From positions 149,557 to 213,556 of the forward strand of contig JOKI01000006.1 of the NCBI GenBank assembly GCA_000722615.1: 64,000 bases of DNA. The letters run 5' to 3'. The DNA comes from Pseudorhizobium pelagicum (GTDB lineage Bacteria > Pseudomonadota > Alphaproteobacteria > Rhizobiales > Rhizobiaceae). The number at the start of each line of letters is the position of its first letter. Positions within the stretch are counted from its first letter, which is position 1. Below are positions 46,130 through 55,488 of this stretch, in pieces. The notes beneath the pieces were generated by a model that was not told the origin of the DNA, searched no databases, and worked only from the letters and a program-made list of their open reading frames with translations. The position numbers were made by a program, and so were the translations under genes.

Positions 46130-46990
46130 ATGAAAGCCATGTCTGCGGATCGCAATATGATCAAAATCGCCATGTCTGCCCCCTATCTTGCCCGAGATGA
46201 GGAGCGCAATCTTGCTGTGCGCTGGAAGGACGATAAGGATCAGGATGCGCGCAACCAGATCGCGCTGGCGCATATGCGTCTGGTGATCGCCATGGCCTCG
46301 AAGTTCCGCGGCTTCGGCCTGCCGATGAGCGACCTGGTTCAAGAAGGCTATGTAGGGCTCCTGGAAGCGGCGGCAAGGTTCGAGCCGGCCCGCGACGTTC
46401 GTTTTTCCACTTACGCAAGCTGGTGGATCCGCGCCTCGATGCAGGATTACATCCTCCGCAACTGGTCCATCGTTCGGGGCGGCACGAGCTCGGCACAGAA
46501 GGCCCTGTTCTTCAACCTGCGCCGTCTGCGCGCCAAGCTTTCCCGCGGCGACAGCAATGTGACCTCCCGTGCCATTCATGAAGAGATTGCCGTGGCCCTT
46601 GGCGTCAGCGTGGCCGACGTGCAGACGATGGATGCACGGCTATCGGGTAACGACGCCTCGCTCCAGGCCCCCACCATTGCCGGCGATGCCGACAGCGGCG
46701 AGCGGCTCGACCTCCTGCCGAGCGCCGAGCCCCTGCCGGACGAGCAGGTGTCGGGCATGATCGATGGTGAGCGCCGTCTGAACTGGTTGCAGGGCGCGCT
46801 GACCAAGTTGAACGATCGGGAAAAGAAAATCATCCGCGCGCGTCGCCTGACCGACGACGGTGCAACCCTGGAGGCTCTCGGTACCGAACTGGGCATTTCC
46901 AAGGAGCGCGTGCGGCAGATCGAAAGCCGCGCGATCGAGAAGCTGAGATCCGCCCTCGTTTCCGCCAATCCGCAAATGGCTGCCGTCTGA
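46130..46990 (+). CDS. rpoH2: RNA polymerase sigma factor RpoH2
   Basis: 286 aa from the ATG at 46130, preceded by GGAGAAG. Sigma-70 family, heat-shock/RpoH branch. Regions: 2.1-2.4 with MRLVIAMASKFRGFGLPMSDLVQEG and RFSTYASWWIRASMQDYI; the RpoH-box region QKALFFNLRRLRAKL; region 4 with the HTH TLEALGTELGISKERVRQIESRAIEKL. The N-terminus and the AMSAPYLARDEE segment fit the second rhizobial RpoH (RpoH2) rather than RpoH1. Under the EcfG promoter it would extend the general stress response to a second set of promoters, including oxidative and stationary-phase genes. Confidence 0.93.
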   Translation: MKAMSADRNMIKIAMSAPYLARDEERNLAVRWKDDKDQDARNQIALAHMRLVIAMASKFRGFGLPMSDLVQEGYVGLLEAAARFEPARDVRFSTYASWWIRASMQDYILRNWSIVRGGTSSAQKALFFNLRRLRAKLSRGDSNVTSRAIHEEIAVALGVSVADVQTMDARLSGNDASLQAPTIAGDADSGERLDLLPSAEPLPDEQVSGMIDGERRLNWLQGALTKLNDREKKIIRARRLTDDGATLEALGTELGISKERVRQIESRAIEKLRSALVSANPQMAAV

Positions 46991-47014
46991 TCGGGCAACT
47001 CCTCTGACCCGCAA

Positions 47015-48559
47015 CTACTCGGAAATGATCTTGACCCGCTGACCTGGCGTGATGGCGGCCCCAGCGGGCATGGCATTGATCAGCTTGAAGAGATCCAGCT
47101 TGCGATCGGTACCCATCATCCGGGCTGCCAAGGTGGCTAGGCTGTCGTTCGGACCCACGGTGACGACGCGCACGCGCAGCGGTTTCAGGGCTGCGGTTTC
47201 CTGAGGCGTCATCTGTCTGAAACTTGATTTCAGCACCGTCGAGACCTGTTCCAGCATCGGGCTACCCTTCGGAACCGCCGTCAGGAAACGGAAGATCTGA
47301 TTGTTCAACCGGACGACGGTTACATCAAAGTCCCAACGCTCGGCCGACGCGCGCGCCGTGGCTGCGGGCAGGCCATTGATGGTCGTCGTCTGAACTGTCT
47401 CGGCCTTCAGCCCGGCAACCCACCCGCTGGTCAGATAATTGGCGAGGTTGTCGGTATCGCCGGCGTCGACGCCGTCGAAACGGATCGCTGTATCGCTCGG
47501 CCCGGTCGCCAGTACGGCATCCACCTTGTTGTCGATGCGGAAATCGGAGGGCACGTCGAAGCGTATTCCCAGGCCGCCGTGAAGGAAGGTCTGGCCGCGG
47601 ACGAAGCCCTCCTCCGGACTGTCCCCGTAAAGAAGGCCGTTGATGCCTGCGACGTAGTAGTCGCGGCCCCGATCCCCAACCTGTCCTTCCATCCCTTGCG
47701 CGCGTGCATGGCGGCGCGCCAGATCCACACGCTGGGGTGCATTCGGATGGCTGGACAGGAAGTCGAGGCTCTGGTCCGTATCCGGGTCTACCGACGAGAA
47801 GCGCGCATAGGCGGCCATGGAATCCAGAAACCGCGGTGCGGCATAGGGGTCGTAGCCGGCTTCACCCAGCATGCGAATGCCGATCACATCCGCCTGCAGT
47901 TCCTGCTGGCGGGAGAAGGCTGCGAGGCGAAGCTTGCCACGGGCCAGAGCCTGCTTGCCGGCAAGATCGCTCGACAGGACTTCGGCGACGACGCGGCTGG
48001 CAATGACCTCCGCCTCTTCCCGGCGCTGCCGCTCAATGCCGTGGTTGGCGGTCACATGCGCCATCTCGTGCGAGAGTACGGCGGCGACTTCGGACGCGTC
48101 GTTGGCAAGCGCCAGAAGCCCGCGCGTGACGTAGAGATAGCCGCCGGGCAAGGCGAAGGCATTGATCGCAGGGGAGTTGAGGATGGTGATGCGGTACGAC
48201 TGGTTCGGGTTTTCCGAAACGGCAGTCAGCGCCCCGGCGATACGGGCCACCAGCTTCTCCGTCTTCTCGTCGTGGTATTCGCCGCCATAGCTCGCAACGA
48301 TGCGGGGGTGCTCGCGCGCGCCCATCTGCGCTCGCGGGTCATTCCTCTGGACCTCGTCGACGATCTGTGGCGAATCGGACGGGGAGACGTTCGGCTGGTA
48401 GGCCTGATCAAGAAGCGACTGGCAGCTCGACAAGCCAAGGCTTGCCGCCAGGAGCACGACAGCACCCGTCATCCCCCGGCGCACGGAAGGTGTCTGCCCA
48501 GAAGGGGGCGATCCCAGCCTCTCCGGCTGCATGCTCGTCGTTTTCGGATGTGTCATCAT
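47015..48559 (-). CDS. M48-family metalloprotease lipoprotein with LysM-like C-terminus
   Basis: 514 aa from the ATG at 48559; an adjacent ATG is equally possible. After a basic N-terminus, a hydrophobic segment ends in a lipobox-like LSSC, so it is probably an envelope lipoprotein. The zinc protease motif is LSHEMAHVTANH (HExxH), with the third ligand likely in ELQADVIG. This is the BepA/LoiP-like periplasmic M48 group that processes or degrades misassembled outer-membrane proteins. The C-terminal 60 residues (VTVGPNDSLATLAARMMG, then PAGAAITPGQRVKII) resemble a LysM domain, which could bind peptidoglycan. It is convergent with rpoH2. Confidence 0.85.
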   Translation of the reverse strand: MMTHPKTTSMQPERLGSPPSGQTPSVRRGMTGAVVLLAASLGLSSCQSLLDQAYQPNVSPSDSPQIVDEVQRNDPRAQMGAREHPRIVASYGGEYHDEKTEKLVARIAGALTAVSENPNQSYRITILNSPAINAFALPGGYLYVTRGLLALANDASEVAAVLSHEMAHVTANHGIERQRREEAEVIASRVVAEVLSSDLAGKQALARGKLRLAAFSRQQELQADVIGIRMLGEAGYDPYAAPRFLDSMAAYARFSSVDPDTDQSLDFLSSHPNAPQRVDLARRHARAQGMEGQVGDRGRDYYVAGINGLLYGDSPEEGFVRGQTFLHGGLGIRFDVPSDFRIDNKVDAVLATGPSDTAIRFDGVDAGDTDNLANYLTSGWVAGLKAETVQTTTINGLPAATARASAERWDFDVTVVRLNNQIFRFLTAVPKGSPMLEQVSTVLKSSFRQMTPQETAALKPLRVRVVTVGPNDSLATLAARMMGTDRKLDLFKLINAMPAGAAITPGQRVKIISE

Positions 48560-48753
48560 CAAGATCCGCTATCCGATCCGCGCCCGGCTCAAGTCCATTT
48601 CGACGGAGAGTCGGTGACTGCAATTCTGTCGACTTAGCGATTCTGGCGCAGCAATCACAGAGCTTCTCTTCTAAATAGGGATCCTTGTCGCAACCGGAAA
48701 GGTGCTGTTGCTGCGATGCCACTGCGGCACGTCCAAATTGTGGCATGGGGCGA

Positions 48754-49476
48754 CTAGCCGTCCAGGAAGCTGGCGATGGCGGGAATGTCGCGGCGCGCGG
48801 CGAGGTCGGCCGCGGGAGCTTGCAGAATCACGCGGCCATCGTCGATGAACACGACGTCGTCTGCCAGGCGCCGGACCTCGTCGGGGTCGTGGGTGACGAT
48901 GAGAACGGTGTTTTTTCTCTCCGCCTGCAGGTCCGTCAACAGGCTCGCCATGTTGAGACGCAGGCCGGGATCCAGTGCCGCGAAGGGTTCGTCCAGCAGC
49001 AAAACCGGCTTGTGCCGAACGAGGGCGCGCGCAAAGGCTGCCCTTTGCCTCTCCCCTCCAGACAGGGTCGACGGCTTGCGCTTTTCCATTCCACCGAGAC
49101 CAACGCGCGAGAGGGCGGCGGATACGCCGAGCCGTTGTTCTTTCGACAGTTTCAGAGAGGGGCTGATGCCGAGCCCGACGTTGGTGAAGAGATCAAGATG
49201 ACCGAAGAGATTGTTGTCCTGAAACACCAGGGAAACGGGTCTCTCTGCCGGATGCTCCGGCGTCAGGTCCTGATGTCCTATGACGATCTGGCCGGACTTC
49301 GGAAAGACGAAGCCCGCAACCAGGTTGAGAAAAGTCGATTTTCCCGATCCGGAGGGCCCGATGACGGCGGTGATGGCGCCCCCGCGCAGGGTCAGGTCGA
49401 ACTCGAAGCGCCGCGCACCGAGCACAAGCCGCACGTCCCGCAGATGAATGTCTGGTCCCGGTTCAACCTGCGGCAC
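48754..49476 (-). CDS. thiQ: Thiamine ABC transporter ATP-binding protein
   Basis: 240 aa. Walker [10 protein letters not shown] (about 42-50), Q-loop FQDNNLF, signature LSGGERQR, Walker [14 protein letters not shown]-loop THD. Powers uptake of thiamine, thiamine phosphate and thiamine diphosphate with ThiP and ThiB. Its start overlaps the end of thiP by 14 bases. The operon begins with a TPP riboswitch, which confirms the vitamin assignment. Confidence 0.92.
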   Translation of the reverse strand: MPQVEPGPDIHLRDVRLVLGARRFEFDLTLRGGAITAVIGPSGSGKSTFLNLVAGFVFPKSGQIVIGHQDLTPEHPAERPVSLVFQDNNLFGHLDLFTNVGLGISPSLKLSKEQRLGVSAALSRVGLGGMEKRKPSTLSGGERQRAAFARALVRHKPVLLLDEPFAALDPGLRLNMASLLTDLQAERKNTVLIVTHDPDEVRRLADDVVFIDDGRVILQAPAADLAARRDIPAIASFLDG

Positions 49477-51097
49477 GCCTGCTCCTGTTGCTATCCTGTC
49501 CGGATGTGCCGACGACGGCCAGGATCAGGCAGACGGCGCCGAGGACAAGCGCCAGTCCGTCGGCATCGGCGGTCCGATAGCTCGACAGGCTGCTGTATAG
49601 CAGCCAGGGCAGCGTGACGAAATCGCTGGAGCCGAACAGAGCGACAGCGCCGAGATCGCCCAGCGACAGGGCCATCGCGAAGGAGAGCGCGAGGGCCGCA
49701 GGCGTCATCAGGATCGGCCGGTCGATGTGCCATAGTTTCCAGAGCCCGGACATGCCGAGACTGGCGGTCAGTCGGGCGGTTCGTGCGTGGTGCGTCTCCA
49801 TGGCCGGTTCCAGGACGCGCACGACGAAGGGCAGCGCCATCAGGGCGTTGATCGCGACGACCAGGACGGGTGCAAAGCGGCTCACGTCGCCCCATGGCCG
49901 CAACAGCAGGAACCATCCCGTGCCGAGGACGATCGGCGGGACGAGCAGGACGAGCGACGATGTGGCACCGAGAATTCGGCCATAGGCGACTGCACCGGCT
50001 CCAGCGCCCTGCGTCTCTGCCACCGTCAGGCGGCCGCGGACGATGGCGATCGACATTGCCAGTGCGAGCAATCCGGATGCGAGGGCAATCGCAAGGCTCG
50101 TCGCGGCAGCGCTTGCGAACGCTGCGCTGGTAACCAGCCGGCCAAGGTCTGCCTGCAGACCGGCCGAGACGACCGCGTCCAAGGGCAGCAAGAGAAAGGC
50201 CACTGCCATGGCAATCCAGAGGGTATCCCAGGTGCGCTTCGCGAGTGTTCGCCCGTCGAAGCGGATTCTTGCGCCGCCAAGCGTTGATATCCTTTCCTCC
50301 GGTCGGCGCATTGTCGCCAAGAGAGCCAGGACCAGGCCCGTCAGCGCAATCTGCAGCAGCGCGAGGGCAATCGCCCGGGGCGGGTCGAAATCGAACCGCA
50401 GGGACTGGTAGATGGCGACTTCCAGGGTCGTTGCCGCGGGCCCGCCGCCCAGCACCAGGACGATGGTGAAGCTGGTCACGCACAGCATGAAGATGAGGCC
50501 CGCAATGCCCGGCAGGATCCTTACCAGCGCCGGCCACTCGACAAAGCGGAAGACCGAGACGGAGTTCATACCGAGGCCTGCGGCGAGCATCCAGGATTCG
50601 CCCGGTTGACGCTCGAGCGCGGAGACCATCAGCCGGCAGGCAAGCGGCAGGTTGAAGAATACATGCGCCAGAAGGATGCCGCTCAATCCGTAGATGCTGA
50701 TCGGTTCGCTGGCACCCAGCGAGAGGAGCAGGCCGTTTGCCCAGCCTTGCCGGCCCCAGATGGCAATCAAACCGAGCGTCACCACCAGGACCGGCAAGCC
50801 CATCGGCAGCGCCATGAGTCTCAGAACCCAGAGACGCCCGTGGAAATGGCTGCTGCGCGCCAGCGCGAGCGCCACGGGCACGGCAAGGCCTGTCGAAAGC
50901 AGGGTCGACAGAGCTGCCTGCAGAAGCGTGAACTGGAGGATCCGGAATGTGTAGGCCGAAAAAATCCACCCATCGGTAGTCGCCGGTTGACTGGCCAGCA
51001 GCGCGGCCAGTGCCAGAAGTATGAAGAGCGCGGTTGCCGCCAGGGCAATGGCGCTGCCGGCAAGTCCCCACCGTCGCTGCCGCCGCGTCATCATCAT
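49463..51097 (-). CDS. thiP: Thiamine ABC transporter permease
   Basis: 544 aa, a fused permease with two BPD_transp_1 halves and about 12 membrane helices, as in ThiP of Salmonella. Three consecutive ATGs make the exact start uncertain by two codons. EAA-like loops for ThiQ contact are in each half ([24 protein letters not shown] in the first, [23 protein letters not shown] in the second). It lies between thiB and thiQ and is controlled with them by the TPP riboswitch. Confidence 0.93.
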   Translation of the reverse strand: MMMTRRQRRWGLAGSAIALAATALFILLALAALLASQPATTDGWIFSAYTFRILQFTLLQAALSTLLSTGLAVPVALALARSSHFHGRLWVLRLMALPMGLPVLVVTLGLIAIWGRQGWANGLLLSLGASEPISIYGLSGILLAHVFFNLPLACRLMVSALERQPGESWMLAAGLGMNSVSVFRFVEWPALVRILPGIAGLIFMLCVTSFTIVLVLGGGPAATTLEVAIYQSLRFDFDPPRAIALALLQIALTGLVLALLATMRRPEERISTLGGARIRFDGRTLAKRTWDTLWIAMAVAFLLLPLDAVVSAGLQADLGRLVTSAAFASAAATSLAIALASGLLALAMSIAIVRGRLTVAETQGAGAGAVAYGRILGATSSLVLLVPPIVLGTGWFLLLRPWGDVSRFAPVLVVAINALMALPFVVRVLEPAMETHHARTARLTASLGMSGLWKLWHIDRPILMTPAALALSFAMALSLGDLGAVALFGSSDFVTLPWLLYSSLSSYRTADADGLALVLGAVCLILAVVGTSGQDSNRSRRAAG

Positions 51098-51118
51098 GGC
51101 TGTCGGCTCACTCGGCGC

Positions 51119-52126
51119 TCATCGGGCGCTCATTGCCGTCAGCCATTCATCGATCCATGCCCGTCGATGGGCGGCAACCTCCTCGGGATCCATCAGCAGC
51201 GTGTTCTGCGGCTTGACGAGCCTGTTGAAGGCGTCCGGAAGGGGTTCGGAGGTTGGTGCTGCCGGCATCATCCAGTTCGTCGTCGGGATGATGTTCTGGA
51301 AGGCCGGCGTCATCATGAAGTCCAGAAACGCTCTCGCCAACTCCTTGCTGTTCGATGTCGTCAGCATTCCGGCCAGTTCGATCTGGATATAATGGCCTTC
51401 CGAGAATGCGGCGGCCTGATATCTCTCCGTGTCCTCGGCGACCATGTGATAGGCCGGCGAGGTGGTGTAGGAGAGCACCATCGGCACCTCTCCCTTGGTG
51501 AACAGCCCATAGGCTTCCGACCATCCCGGCGTCACCGTCAAGATCCTGTCGCGGAGCTTCGTCCAGGCCGCCGGAGCGTCGTCGCCATAGACCGACTTCA
51601 CCCAGAGAAGCAGGCCAAGCCCCGGCGTCGAGGTGCGCGGATCCTGAATGACGATCTTCTGGGCCGGATCTCCTTCTACCAGTTCCTTCAGGCTCTTGGG
51701 CGGCGTCGGCATCGCCTGCGTGTCGTAGACCACAGCGAAATGGCCATAGTCGTAGGGAATGAAGACCTCGTCGTCATAGCCGCCCGGGACTGCGATGGCG
51801 CCCGTGTCGAGGCCATGCGGCTCGAAAAGTCCGGTGGCCTTGGCTTCCGTCGCCAGGTTGGTGTCGAGGCCGAGCACCAGGTCAGCTCCCGTGCCCTGAC
51901 CTTCCAGCTTCAGCCGGGAGAGCAGAGCCACGCCGTCCGCCACGCTGACGAACTCGATGGTGCAGGCGCAGGTCTTTTCGAATTCTTCCTTGACCTGGGG
52001 ACCGGGGCCCCATTCGGCGGTAAAGCTCTCGTAGGTGTAGATGGTCAGCGTCTTCTCCTGCGCCATCGCAGGATAGGCGATTGCGAAGGTCGACAGGAAA
52101 CACAGGAATGGCAGGGTTCTTGTCAT
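51119..52126 (-). CDS. thiB: Thiamine ABC transporter periplasmic binding protein
   Basis: 335 aa from the ATG at 52126, six bases after AGGAGG. Sec signal peptide at about 1-22 (cleavage after AMA). The mature protein begins with the [15 protein letters not shown] block typical of Thi[13 protein letters not shown] and [12 protein letters not shown] are also family-like. It binds thiamine and its phosphates in the periplasm. First gene of thiBPQ, directly below a TPP riboswitch; its ribosome-binding site overlaps a hairpin (52128-52162). Confidence 0.94.
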   Translation of the reverse strand: MTRTLPFLCFLSTFAIAYPAMAQEKTLTIYTYESFTAEWGPGPQVKEEFEKTCACTIEFVSVADGVALLSRLKLEGQGTGADLVLGLDTNLATEAKATGLFEPHGLDTGAIAVPGGYDDEVFIPYDYGHFAVVYDTQAMPTPPKSLKELVEGDPAQKIVIQDPRTSTPGLGLLLWVKSVYGDDAPAAWTKLRDRILTVTPGWSEAYGLFTKGEVPMVLSYTTSPAYHMVAEDTERYQAAAFSEGHYIQIELAGMLTTSNSKELARAFLDFMMTPAFQNIIPTTNWMMPAAPTSEPLPDAFNRLVKPQNTLLMDPEEVAAHRRAWIDEWLTAMSAR

Positions 52127-52127
52127 T

Positions 52128-52162
52128 GACGCCTCCTTGTTCAACGAAAGGGAACAGGCGTC
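52128..52162 (-). promoter_or_regulatory. Hairpin covering part of the thiB Shine-Dalgarno (riboswitch expression platform)
   Basis: On the minus strand GACGCCT (52162-52156) can pair with AGGCGTC (52134-52128), a 7-bp stem with a 21-base loop. The second arm contains the last three bases of the AGGAGG ribosome-binding site (52137-52132). Located 16 bases after the TPP aptamer, it suggests control of translation initiation by TPP. Confidence 0.5.
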
Positions 52163-52177
52163 GATCAGAAGCCGTCT

Positions 52178-52262
52178 AATCCCTCCGCCGGTATCAACCG
52201 GATCAGGTTCCGCGGGTTGGCAAAGCCTCTCAGCCGCAGATGCGGCACCCCGTTAGAGCTTC
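52178..52262 (-). promoter_or_regulatory. TPP riboswitch (THI element)
   Basis: On the minus strand the conserved THI blocks occur in order: GGGGTGCC, GGCTGAGAGG, ACCC, GAACCTGATC, GGTTGATACCGGCG and AGGGA. The spacing matches the aptamer that binds thiamine diphosphate. It lies 50-135 bases upstream of thiB and switches the operon off when TPP is abundant. Confidence 0.95.
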
Positions 52263-52266
52263 CTAC

Positions 52267-52295
52267 GGTGTACCGGGCAGCGCAGGCCTTGGCAA
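52267..52295 (-). promoter_or_regulatory. Candidate promoter of thiBPQ
   Basis: On the minus strand TTGCCA (52295-52290), 17-base spacer, TACACC (52272-52267). Transcription would start at the first base of the TPP aptamer, which supports it. Inferred. Confidence 0.4.
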
Positions 52296-52318
52296 GCATT
52301 CGCGCCGGGATCGAGGCG

Positions 52319-52768
52319 CTAGTGAGGGCGCTGGAAAACGTGGAGTTCGCGGGGCAGGGAGGCAATGCCACCGGTGCGCCGTGCAACGGCATAATCGATG
52401 GACTGTTCCACGACATGCGGCATCACGGGTTTCGTCAGGACGCCAAGCACGCCGTTCTGAACCTGATTGACCTCTTCCGGGTTGGCAGTCATGTAGATTA
52501 CCGTCAGGCCGTAGATCTCGGCAAGCTCGCGTCCGAGTTCCGGTCCCGTTCTTCCGTCGGAGAGGTTCACGTCGACCAGGGCGATGTCGGCCGTCTGGGC
52601 AAGCGCCAAGGCATGGCTGCGGCCGCTGGCAAAGCCGGCGATCTGCAATCCCATCGCCTCGATGGTCTCGCCGACGTCGAGCGCGATCAGGAATTCGTCT
52701 TCGACGATCAGAACACGATGGTGCGCTGCTTGCCGATCCAGCCGACGACTCGGTACACTTGCCAGCAT
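52319..52768 (-). CDS. Single-domain response regulator (receiver only)
   Basis: 149 aa from the ATG at 52768, with AGGAGA upstream. A lone receiver domain (about 17-135) with acidic residues E23/D24, phospho-acceptor D66 (ALVDVNLSDG), T94 (YMTAN) and K113 (LTKP): all required residues are present. No output domain; the C-terminal tail is about 20 residues. No histidine kinase gene is nearby. An exact EcfG-type promoter lies about 60 bases upstream, so it probably belongs to the general stress regulon. It is not of the FATGUY receiver type. Confidence 0.88.
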   Translation of the reverse strand: MLASVPSRRLDRQAAHHRVLIVEDEFLIALDVGETIEAMGLQIAGFASGRSHALALAQTADIALVDVNLSDGRTGPELGRELAEIYGLTVIYMTANPEEVNQVQNGVLGVLTKPVMPHVVEQSIDYAVARRTGGIASLPRELHVFQRPH

Positions 52769-52829
52769 TGGAGTTCTCCTAAGGTTCGGTGTCTTACCAG
52801 CGTCTGTCCCAGATCGACACTGACAACCG

Positions 52830-52854
52830 AACGAAGGTCCCGAAGGATTGTTCC
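52830..52854 (-). promoter_or_regulatory. EcfG (RpoE2)-type general stress promoter of the response regulator gene
   Basis: On the minus strand GGAAC (52854-52850), 16 bases, CGTT (52833-52830): exact consensus, about 60 bases upstream of the ATG at 52768 and inside the gap after the ABC-F gene. Confidence 0.8.
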
Positions 52855-52911
52855 GGTTTCCGGCAGAAGCAGCGAATTGGCCGCCCGTTATGGCTAACAG
52901 AGGGTTAACTC

Positions 52912-54735
52912 CTACCCCTCCAGCTCCTCGCGCAGCATCTCGAGCTCCAGCCACTCTTCCTCCATCCGCGTCAGGCCCTGGCGCAGCTTCTCCGTCTCCG
53001 CCGCCAGCCTGTTGAAGGTCGCCGGGTCCTTGCTGAAGAGTTGGGGATCGGCCATCTTCTGTTCTCGCGCGGCAATATCGGCTTCCACCTTCGCCATCTC
53101 CTTGGGAAGGTTCTCGAGCGCGAACTTCTGCTTGAAGGACAGCTTGACCTTGTTCCTGGGAGCCTCCGCTGCGGGTCCGCTGGTAGCGGCTTTCGACTTC
53201 TCCTGCTTTTCGACGCGCCGTCGCTCTTCCTGCGCGCCGCGGCGCTGGGCCAGCATGTCCGTATAGCCGCCGGCATATTCGATCCAGCGGCCATCGGGGG
53301 CGTCGGGCGTGGCCGGCGCGATGGTCGACGTCACCGTGCGGTCGAGGAAGTCGCGATCGTGGCTCACGAGGATGACGGTGCCGCTGAAGCCGGAGACGAT
53401 CTCCTGCAGAAGGTCGAGCGTCTCGATGTCGAGATCGTTGGTCGGTTCGTCGAGGATCAGCAGGTTCGAGGGGCGCGCCATGATCCGCGCCAGCATCAGC
53501 CGGGCGCGCTCGCCGCCGGAGAGGTTCTTGATCGGCGTGCGGATCTGCTCCGGCTGGAACAGGAAGTCCTTCATGTATCCCGCGACATGGCGCTGCTCGC
53601 CGTTGACGAGAAGCGTCTCGCCCCGGCCGTCCGTCAGATACTGGGACAGCGTTTCTTCCGGGTCCAGGTCCTCGCGCTTCTGGTCGAGCGTCGCGATCTC
53701 GAGATTGGTGCCGAGCTTCACGGTACCGGTGTCCGGCGCAAGCTGTCCGGTCAGCATCTTCAGGAGCGTCGTCTTGCCGGCGCCGTTCGGGCCGACGAGA
53801 CCGATGCAATCGCCCCGGTGCACGCGGATGCTGAAGGGCGCGACGATGGTGCGCTCCTCATAGCTCTTGGTGATCTGCTCGGCTTCGATGACCAGCTTGC
53901 CGGACTCGCGGCCTTCCGAAGCCGTCGCCTGCACGCTGCCCTGAGCGCCCTTGTGGCCGCGGTAGTCGGCGCGCATTGTCTGGAGCTCGCCCAAGCGGCG
54001 CATGTTGCGCTTGCGGCGCGCCGTCACGCCGTAGCGCAGCCAGTGCTCCTCCCGCTCGATCGCCTTTCCAAGCTTGTGCTGCTCCAGCTCCTCCGCCTCC
54101 AGCACCTCGTCGCGCCATGCTTCGAAGTATTGGAACCCGCGGTCGAGACGCCGCGACACACCACGGTCGAGCCAGACGGTGGCGGTCGACACCTTCTCCA
54201 GGAAGCGCCTGTCGTGGGAGATGAGCACGAGAGCGCTGCGGGTCTTGCGCAGTTCGTCTTCCAGCCATTCGATCGTCGGCAGGTCGAGATGGTTGGTGGG
54301 CTCGTCCAGCATGAGAATATCGGGCTCGGGCGCCAAGACGCGTGCCAGTGCCGCCCGGCGGGCTTCGCCGCCGGAAAGCCGGTTGGGGTCCTCCTCGCCG
54401 GTCAGGCCCAGGTGCTCCAGCAGATAGGTAACGCGGTAGGCGTCGTCGCCGGGGCCCAATCCCGCCTCGGCATAGGCCTGCACCGTCTGGTAGCTGCCGA
54501 AATCCGGGGCCTGCTCAAGATAGCGGATGGTGGCGGACGGATGCCGGAAGACTTCGCCGGACTGTGCCTCGACCATGCCGGCGGCAATCTTCATCATCGT
54601 CGACTTGCCGGAGCCATTGCGTCCCACAAGGCAGATGCGGTCGCCGGGCTCCACCTGCAGGTTGGCACCCGCCAGAAGCGGCGTGCCGCCGAAGCTGAGG
54701 AAGATATCGTCGAGTTTCAGGATCGGGGGTGCCAA
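52912..54735 (-). CDS. uup: ABC-F family ATPase (Uup-like)
   Basis: 607 aa, soluble, with two ABC domains. First: Walker A GRNGSGKST, signature LSGGEARR, Walker B ILMLDEPTNHLD. Second: GPNGAGKTT, LSGGERAR and LLILDEPTNDLD. An inter-domain linker follows the first, and a C-terminal charged coiled coil (about 525-605, KQKFALENLPKEMAKVEADI to REELEG) is the mark of Uup-type ABC-F proteins, which act on ribosomes or branched DNA. It is located three bases after the thiamine pyrophosphokinase gene and is probably cotranscribed. Uup is favoured over EttA because of the C-terminal coiled coil. Confidence 0.88.
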   Translation of the reverse strand: MAPPILKLDDIFLSFGGTPLLAGANLQVEPGDRICLVGRNGSGKSTMMKIAAGMVEAQSGEVFRHPSATIRYLEQAPDFGSYQTVQAYAEAGLGPGDDAYRVTYLLEHLGLTGEEDPNRLSGGEARRAALARVLAPEPDILMLDEPTNHLDLPTIEWLEDELRKTRSALVLISHDRRFLEKVSTATVWLDRGVSRRLDRGFQYFEAWRDEVLEAEELEQHKLGKAIEREEHWLRYGVTARRKRNMRRLGELQTMRADYRGHKGAQGSVQATASEGRESGKLVIEAEQITKSYEERTIVAPFSIRVHRGDCIGLVGPNGAGKTTLLKMLTGQLAPDTGTVKLGTNLEIATLDQKREDLDPEETLSQYLTDGRGETLLVNGEQRHVAGYMKDFLFQPEQIRTPIKNLSGGERARLMLARIMARPSNLLILDEPTNDLDIETLDLLQEIVSGFSGTVILVSHDRDFLDRTVTSTIAPATPDAPDGRWIEYAGGYTDMLAQRRGAQEERRRVEKQEKSKAATSGPAAEAPRNKVKLSFKQKFALENLPKEMAKVEADIAAREQKMADPQLFSKDPATFNRLAAETEKLRQGLTRMEEEWLELEMLREELEG

Positions 54736-54738
54736 GGT

Positions 54739-55392
54739 TCAGGCTCCAGTCAGGTCATAGGGGCGGGCCAGGATCATCGCCCTGCCGCGATCGATGGACA
54801 GGGAGACGGCGCCCTCAGCCACATTGGATATGGTGCGCGCGGAGCCGAAGGGCAAAGAATACCTGTCGAGCGGATAGCGGGCGTTGGTGATCGTCAGGTT
54901 TTCCAGATCGGAAAATCCGATGACGGAGAACATCGAGCTTTTTGGCACGTCGAGAACTCTGGGCTGTCCGGGCATCAGGGGCATCCCTTCCTCAAGGCCG
55001 GATGTCAGAAGCACATCGACGCCCTGCTCGGCCAGGCGCAGTGCATGGAGAAAATGCTGAAGCGCATGGTCGCTGCGGTCGCCGCCCATGGCGCCGGCGA
55101 GGATCAGCCGCTGTGCCCCTCTCGCCAGCGCCTCTGCGGTGGCGATCTCGCCGTCGGTCTCGTTCTTGGCCGCCGGGAAAGGATGTCGCTCGACCTGCGG
55201 CCAGGCCTCGACGAGCGCCGGCGGCGTGGAGTCGAAATCCCCCACCCAGAGCTCCGGCTCCACGCCCAGAGGCTTCGCATGCCGCATGCCGCCGTCGGCC
55301 GCGATGAAGCGGCTTTCGGCCAGCGCATGCTGCAGTCGATCGGTGAGGGTCAAATCCCCGCCGAGCAGGATGGTGAATGTGGTTTTGATCAT
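54739..55392 (-). CDS. thiN: Thiamine pyrophosphokinase
   Basis: 217 aa from the ATG at 55392 (MIKTTFTILLGGDLTLTD); an in-frame upstream ATG is less likely. It transfers pyrophosphate from ATP to thiamine, making TPP. Motifs of the family: ADGGMRHA, LWVGDFDSTPP, PAAKNETDGEIA and MGGDRSDHALQH in the catalytic domain, then the thiamine-binding C-terminal domain with ENLTITNARYPLD and ISNVAEG. Together with thiBPQ about 2.5 kb away it completes a thiamine salvage route in this stretch, though it is not itself below the riboswitch. Confidence 0.9.
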   Translation of the reverse strand: MIKTTFTILLGGDLTLTDRLQHALAESRFIAADGGMRHAKPLGVEPELWVGDFDSTPPALVEAWPQVERHPFPAAKNETDGEIATAEALARGAQRLILAGAMGGDRSDHALQHFLHALRLAEQGVDVLLTSGLEEGMPLMPGQPRVLDVPKSSMFSVIGFSDLENLTITNARYPLDRYSLPFGSARTISNVAEGAVSLSIDRGRAMILARPYDLTGA

Positions 55393-55488
55393 GGGAAGCC
55401 CATATCGCAAAGCCGGGGCTGAGGGAAAGCCGCTTGCACAGCCGAAACCGAGCTTTTACGTTGCCGGCAACTTCGACAGGGGCATCGC

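Noticed and set aside
53041-55422. 793-codon open frame on the plus strand
   Set aside because: Antisense to the ABC-F and thiamine pyrophosphokinase genes, both with complete motifs.
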